Positions 15,798 to 19,590 of a DNA stretch of 19,590 bases are shown here, in pieces. The DNA is from JBLNBU01 sp050260215 (GTDB lineage Bacteria > Pseudomonadota > Alphaproteobacteria > Rhodospirillales > Magnetospirillaceae): positions 1-19,590 of the forward strand of contig JBLNBU010000176.1 in NCBI GenBank assembly GCA_050260215.1, written 5' to 3'. The translations under genes and the position numbers were made by a program. The notes under the pieces are model-generated. The model made no database searches. It had not been told where the DNA came from and saw only the letters and a program-made list of their open reading frames with translations. Position 1 is the stretch's first letter, and every line of letters begins with the position of its first letter.

Positions 15798-18700
15798 ATG
15801 CAGATCGCCAGGCAGAACGCCACATTGCATCAGTGGGGGCATCACAATCCCAATCTGCACACCGTCGCCGACCAGCAGCATGTGCCGGCTCCGGTGATCG
15901 GCAAGGTGCAGCAATTGCAGGGAGACGCCTGGATTACCCATGACGGGGTCAAGGCGCCGCTGAAGGCCGACCAGCCGGTGTCGCAGGGCGACACGGTCGA
16001 GACCGCCGACGGCGCCCAGGTGTCGCTGGTGTTCGCCGACCGCTCGACCTTCGTGCTGAAGAACAAGGGCGCCATTGCGCTCGACGAGTTCGTCTACGAC
16101 CCGGCGACCAAATCCGGCCACGAGACCTTCCTGATCGCCAAGGGCGCCTTCAACTTCGTGTCGGGCGACATTGCCAAGACCGCGCCCGATACCGCGCGGC
16201 TGGTCACGCCCACCGTGTCCATCGGCATCCGCGGCACTTCGGTGGGCGGCGAAGTGGGCGAGGGCGGCGTCACCTCGGTGGCGCTGATGGCCGACCCCGG
16301 CAGCAACTTCGTCGGCGAGATCGCCCTGGGCAAGCCCGGCGGCGGCGAAAGCGTGGTCATCAACACCGCCGGCGCCGGCGTGGTCAACATCAGCAGCAGT
16401 TCCGCCTTCACCGTCACCGCCAACGCCATCGCCGCGGTCGCCGCCGTCATCCCGCCGCCGGCCCCGCCGCCGGCCACCGCCCCGGTGCTGCCCGCTGCCC
16501 CGGCGGCCCCGGCGGCGCCCACCAGTCCCGGCGGCGGCGGTGCCCAGCAGGGCCAGCCCGCTCCGGCCAAGGCCGCCGACGCCGCCCAACCGGCCCAGGC
16601 CAAGGCGGCCGCCGACGCCGGCCAGCACGGTCCCGCCCACGACGCCCAGCCCGCCCCGGCGGCCGAACCCGTGCAGGCCCCGCCGCCGCCGCCGACCACC
16701 GCGGTGCAGGCCCCCCCGCCCGAGCCGCCGCCGCCGCCGCCGGTCGAGGCCGCTCCACCGCCGCCGCCACCGCCACCGCCGCCTGCTCCTCCTCCTCCGC
16801 CGCCGCCCAATCTGGCGCCGACGACCGGCAACGTCAGCCTGGGCTCGGACACCGTCAACACGCCGATGACCATCGGCAAGTCCAGCCTGCTGGCCAATGC
16901 CAGCGACCCCAACGGCGACGCCATCGGGGTGACCGGCACCGTTACCGCCGCCCACGGCACCGTGGTCGACAACGGCGACGGCACCGTCACCTATACGCCC
17001 AACCCCGGCTATACCGGCGCCGATACGCTCAGCTACACCATCACCGACGCCAAGGGCGCCTCTGTCCAGGGCACCGCCGATCTCGTGGTGACCGCGGCGG
17101 CCAACTCGCCGCCGGTGATCTCGACGGTGACCGCCGTCAACCCCACCGACCATGCCGGAGCCTCGGGCAGCGTCACGGCCTCGGATCCCGACCTCGACCC
17201 GCTGGCCTATCACCTGCAGGGCGGCAGCGCGATGGACGCCACCCACGACCAGTTGGCGACCGCGCACGGCACGGTGGTGATGGACACCACCAACGGTACC
17301 TTCATCTTCACTCCCAATGCCGGTGCGGCAGCCCTGGCGGCGGGGGCGACCGCCACCGACACCTTCGTGGTCGCGGTCGACGACGGCATGGGCGGCACCG
17401 CCACCGCCACCGGCACGGTGACGGTGACCGGCACCAACGATGCGCCGACCATCACCGCCACCACCGCAGGCACCGCCAGCGACCATGCCGGGCTGACCGC
17501 GGGCACGATCACCGCATCGGATGTGGACGGCGGCACGCTGGCCTATCACCTGGTCGGCGGTTCGGTGCTGGACGCCACCCACGACCAGGTGCTGACCGGC
17601 CATGGCACGGTGACCATGGACACCGTCGCCGGCACCTTCACCTTCTCCCCCACTGCCGGTGCGACGGCCCTCGGGGCGGGGGCGACCGCCACCGACACCT
17701 TCTCGGTCGCCGTCGACGACGGTCAGGGCGGTTCGATCTCCACCACCGGCACGGTGACGCTGACCGGCACCAACGATGCGCCGACCGTTTCAGGCACGGT
17801 GACGCTGGCCCCGTCGACCGAGAACACCACCATCACCTTCAACCAGTCGGCCTTGCTGGCTAATGCGTCCGACGTCGACGTCGGCGACACCCTGTCGGTG
17901 ACCGGCATCAGTGCGGTCCACGGCACCGTTTCCATCAGCAGCGGCACCGTCACCTACACGCCCGACGCCAATTACACGGGCACCGAGACCTTCAGCTATA
18001 CCGTCGCCGACGGCCACGGCGGCACCATCGCCGACAGCGCCGACATGACGGTGGCTCCGCCGTCGGCGACTTTGTCCCTGAGCGGCGCCACCCTGCACGT
18101 CACCAGCGCCGGAGCCCTGACCGACGCCAATTTCTCCGGCTACAGCGGCGTCACCACCCTGGTCTTCGACTCCGGTTCCGGCGGCGCGAGCGCCGTGCTG
18201 GGGGCCAACGCCCAGTCGGATGGCATCGTCGTGGTCGACGCCTCGGCGACCGCCACCGGGGTGAGTGTCGATGCTTCGGCGATGACCGTGCCCGTGTTCA
18301 TGATGGGCGGCACCGGCAACGACGTCCTGACCGGCGGCAGCGGTGCCGACACCTTCGTCGGCAGCACCGGCGCAGACACCCTGGCCGGTGGCGTCGGGGC
18401 CGACACCTTCGTCTATACCAACCCCGCCCAGTCGCCCGATTCCATGGCCAGCCGGGACACGCTTGCCGATTTCGCCACCGGCACCGACCACGTGCGGATC
18501 TCGCTGACCGGCGCGACCGTCGACGTGTCCAGCTTCGCCTCGGTGGGCAGCTACAACAGCGGCCAGACCACCCTGGCCGGTGGCGGCGTGGTCGGCGACG
18601 GGTTCTATGCCTCGTTTGACCAGGCGCTCTACATCTACGTCACCGGAACCACCACCGACATCGTCGCCGATGGCGGCTATGTCATCGGCAGCGCCAACGC

Positions 18701-19590
18701 CATCAACGCCGGCGACCTGCAGTTCGTCATCACCGGCACCGGCGGCAACGACACCCTGGTTGGCGGGATCGGCAACGACACCATCTCCGGCGGGGCCGGC
18801 AACGACACCATCACCGGCGGCGGCGGCAGCGATGTGCTGACCGGCGGTGCCGGCAATACCGATTTCCGCATGACCACCGGGGCGCTGGCCGCCAGCACCA
18901 TCGACGGCGTCAGCGGAGCCGACCGCCTGGTGCTGACCGACGCCGGCACGCTGACCGATGCCGCCTTCGCCAATGTGCACAACGTGGCCGGCGGCCTGGT
19001 GCTCGCCAATGGCGATGCGGTGACGCTGGGGGCCAATGCCATGGCGGCCGGCATCGCCACGGTCGACGCCTCGGCCACCACCGGAGCGGTGCTGATCGAC
19101 GCCCACCTGACCACCAGCAATGTCACCGCCATGGCCGGGTCGGGCATCGACACCTTCATTTCGGGCACCGGCGTCGACCACGTGCTGGCTGGCGGCGCCG
19201 ACTGGACCCATACCAACGCGGTCGCCGGCGAGATGTTGTTTACCGCCCCGACAGCGTTGATGGCGGGCGCACCGACGCTGACCGGCGATTCGCTGTCGGC
19301 CGGCAGCATGCTGGTGCTGACCGACGCCGGCACCCTGACCGATGCCGCCTTCGCCAACACCACCTACATGTCGACACTGGGCATCCACGACGGCGACGTC
19401 GTCACCCTGGGGGTAAACAGCGCCAATGCCGGCATCGACATGGTCGACGCCACCCATGTCACTGCGGCCGGTACGATCGTGGTCGACGCGTCGACGTCGC
19501 CGGGTGCCGCCGGCGGCGCCCTGCACTGCAAGGCCGGCGCCCGCGGCGAGTCCGTCAACGGCCAGGCCCGTGTCATCACCAACAGCAAAG
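15798..19590 (+). CDS. Giant secreted RTX/VCBS adhesin with an N-terminal FecR-like domain (3' end outside the window)
   Basis: The frame is open for 1264 codons with no stop. GAAGGAG, lying over the adaptor's stop codon, is six bases before ATG 15798. There is no signal peptide, as expected for type I export. Residues ~33-190 are FecR-like: GKVQQLQGDAWI, then VSQGDTVETADGAQVSLVF, and the hallmark SIGIRGTSVGGEV. A Pro/Ala-rich linker fills 218-337. Next come an Ig/cadherin-like repeat (338-433, ending YTITDAKG...DLVVTA), two VCBS-type repeats with GTNDAPT junctions 112 residues apart, and a second Ig/cadherin-like repeat (about 17788-18057). Two RTX nonapeptide clusters (about 18300-18420 and 18735-18865) and a 'LVLTDAGTLTDAAFAN' repeat follow. 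RTX repeats bind calcium and fold outside the cell. Together with the three upstream exporter genes it looks like a LapA-type surface adhesin. The C-terminal secretion signal is not in the window, and the last ~30 codons depart from the repeat pattern. Confidence 0.88.
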   Translation, partial: MQIARQNATLHQWGHHNPNLHTVADQQHVPAPVIGKVQQLQGDAWITHDGVKAPLKADQPVSQGDTVETADGAQVSLVFADRSTFVLKNKGAIALDEFVYDPATKSGHETFLIAKGAFNFVSGDIAKTAPDTARLVTPTVSIGIRGTSVGGEVGEGGVTSVALMADPGSNFVGEIALGKPGGGESVVINTAGAGVVNISSSSAFTVTANAIAAVAAVIPPPAPPPATAPVLPAAPAAPAAPTSPGGGGAQQGQPAPAKAADAAQPAQAKAAADAGQHGPAHDAQPAPAAEPVQAPPPPPTTAVQAPPPEPPPPPPVEAAPPPPPPPPPPAPPPPPPPNLAPTTGNVSLGSDTVNTPMTIGKSSLLANASDPNGDAIGVTGTVTAAHGTVVDNGDGTVTYTPNPGYTGADTLSYTITDAKGASVQGTADLVVTAAANSPPVISTVTAVNPTDHAGASGSVTASDPDLDPLAYHLQGGSAMDATHDQLATAHGTVVMDTTNGTFIFTPNAGAAALAAGATATDTFVVAVDDGMGGTATATGTVTVTGTNDAPTITATTAGTASDHAGLTAGTITASDVDGGTLAYHLVGGSVLDATHDQVLTGHGTVTMDTVAGTFTFSPTAGATALGAGATATDTFSVAVDDGQGGSISTTGTVTLTGTNDAPTVSGTVTLAPSTENTTITFNQSALLANASDVDVGDTLSVTGISAVHGTVSISSGTVTYTPDANYTGTETFSYTVADGHGGTIADSADMTVAPPSATLSLSGATLHVTSAGALTDANFSGYSGVTTLVFDSGSGGASAVLGANAQSDGIVVVDASATATGVSVDASAMTVPVFMMGGTGNDVLTGGSGADTFVGSTGADTLAGGVGADTFVYTNPAQSPDSMASRDTLADFATGTDHVRISLTGATVDVSSFASVGSYNSGQTTLAGGGVVGDGFYASFDQALYIYVTGTTTDIVADGGYVIGSANAINAGDLQFVITGTGGNDTLVGGIGNDTISGGAGNDTITGGGGSDVLTGGAGNTDFRMTTGALAASTIDGVSGADRLVLTDAGTLTDAAFANVHNVAGGLVLANGDAVTLGANAMAAGIATVDASATTGAVLIDAHLTTSNVTAMAGSGIDTFISGTGVDHVLAGGADWTHTNAVAGEMLFTAPTALMAGAPTLTGDSLSAGSMLVLTDAGTLTDAAFANTTYMSTLGIHDGDVVTLGVNSANAGIDMVDATHVTAAGTIVVDASTSPGAAGGALHCKAGARGESVNGQARVITNSK
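16449..16808 (+). repeat. Low-complexity CCG/GCC-rich tract coding a Pro/Ala-rich linker
   Basis: About 360 bases code a linker dominated by Pro and Ala, with runs of CCG triplets near 16680-16700 and 16722-16742 and a Pro-only stretch near 16755-16808. It separates the FecR-like head from the repeat region. Such a linker may span a membrane, periplasm or peptidoglycan gap. Triplet slippage here would alter length without breaking the frame. Confidence 0.85.
17106..17786 (+). repeat. Two VCBS-type coding repeats of about 336 bases
   Basis: The same 21 bases at 17430-17450 and 17766-17786 (coding GTNDAPT) are 336 bases apart, and the segments before each align throughout: DHAG, then LAYHL.GGS, DATHDQ, GTV.MDT, GTF.F.P.AGA and ATDTF.VAVDDG. 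This is the VCBS repeat pattern found in large bacterial adhesins. Confidence 0.85.
18303..18419 (+). repeat. RTX calcium-binding nonapeptide cluster 1
   Basis: In-frame GGxGxDxxx units appear as GGTGNDVLTGGSGADTF, then GSTGADTLAGGVGADTF. Such units form a beta-roll that folds on binding calcium outside the cell. The cluster ends in VYTNPAQS, and the following DTLADFATGTDHVRISL is the usual RTX post-repeat segment. Confidence 0.85.
18735..18867 (+). repeat. RTX calcium-binding nonapeptide cluster 2
   Basis: Consecutive units GTGGNDTLV, GGIGNDTIS, GGAGNDTIT, GGGGSDVLT and GGAGNTDFR form a classic RTX beta-roll run. It lies directly before the first strong copy of the 128-residue repeat. Confidence 0.9.
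18927..19496 (+). repeat. Long-period (384-base, 128-residue) coding repeat in the adhesin
   Basis: LVLTDAGTLTDAAFAN is coded at 18927-18974 and again at 19311-19358, exactly 384 bases apart. Both copies continue with GD.VTLG.N, AGI..VDA and a later V.IDA/IVVDAS strand. A weaker, older-looking copy sits at about 18072-18270 (LHVTSAGALTDANFSG, then VLGANAQSDGIVVVDASA). The second full copy is cut by the sequence change near 19497. Confidence 0.75.

Noticed and set aside
15798..16810. LapG-type TAAG/di-alanine cleavage site in the adhesin head
   Set aside because: No TAAG is present; the nearest look-alike, TAGAG in VVINTAGAG, lacks the Ala-Ala, and the many Ala pairs in the linker are composition only.
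14361..17603. Very long open frame on the minus strand (over 1000 codons) opposite the adaptor and adhesin genes
   Set aside because: It is a by-product of high GC at third codon positions. The translation is low-complexity Gly/Arg/His/Ala with no domain, and the plus-strand genes are clear.

Overview
The window is very GC-rich (mostly G or C at third codon positions) and almost fully coding. Gene content and protein style point to an alphaproteobacterium of the Rhodospirillales, probably close to Magnetospirillum. This is inferred from codon use and from familiar-looking protein sequences; no rRNA or other marker gene is present.

Left edge (1-600): a truncated PhnD-type substrate-binding protein gene on the minus strand, with a good promoter and ribosome binding site. 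It breaks off near position 105-114, where the DNA changes to an unrelated plus-strand membrane-protein-like reading frame. Next comes a short control region, then a small plus-strand MoaD/ThiS-like gene (601-915).

Tungsten aldehyde oxidoreductase operon (5013 down to 912, minus strand): a 16-cysteine polyferredoxin (aorA), the tungstopterin catalytic subunit (aorB), an FAD/NAD(P)-binding subunit (aorC), a MoaD with a Gly-Gly-Gly tail, and a small unrecognised protein. From aorB onward the genes overlap by 1-4 bases. A sigma-70-like promoter lies about 80-100 bases upstream of aorA. The set matches the AorABC enzyme of Aromatoleum, which oxidises aldehydes to acids with NAD+ and whose polyferredoxin subunit builds filaments.

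Sensory block (5223-10688, plus strand): a histidine kinase with seven predicted membrane segments and two PAS domains, divergent from the aor operon. It is followed by an ABC_sub_bind-type periplasmic binding protein with no transporter genes, and directly by a second kinase with a periplasmic Cache-like sensor, HAMP and PAS. No response regulator is in the window.

Type I secretion/adhesin block (10789 to the right end, plus strand): a lipoprotein TolC-like outer-membrane factor, a LapB/RtxB-type ABC exporter, a HlyD/LapC-type adaptor, and the start of a giant exported protein. All are overlapping or within 3 bases, so they form one operon. The giant protein begins with a FecR-like domain, then a long proline-rich linker, Ig/cadherin-like and VCBS repeats, RTX calcium-binding nonapeptides, and a long repeat with a 128-residue period. 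It runs off the window with no stop codon, and its last ~30 codons stop matching its own repeat pattern.

I saw no tRNA, rRNA, CRISPR array, insertion sequence or convincing intrinsic terminator. The most interesting points are the FecR-headed secreted adhesin with its dedicated exporter, the probable nanowire-type aldehyde oxidoreductase with two different MoaD-like genes, and the binding-protein/kinase pair. Both edges look like joins to foreign sequence and should be treated with caution.
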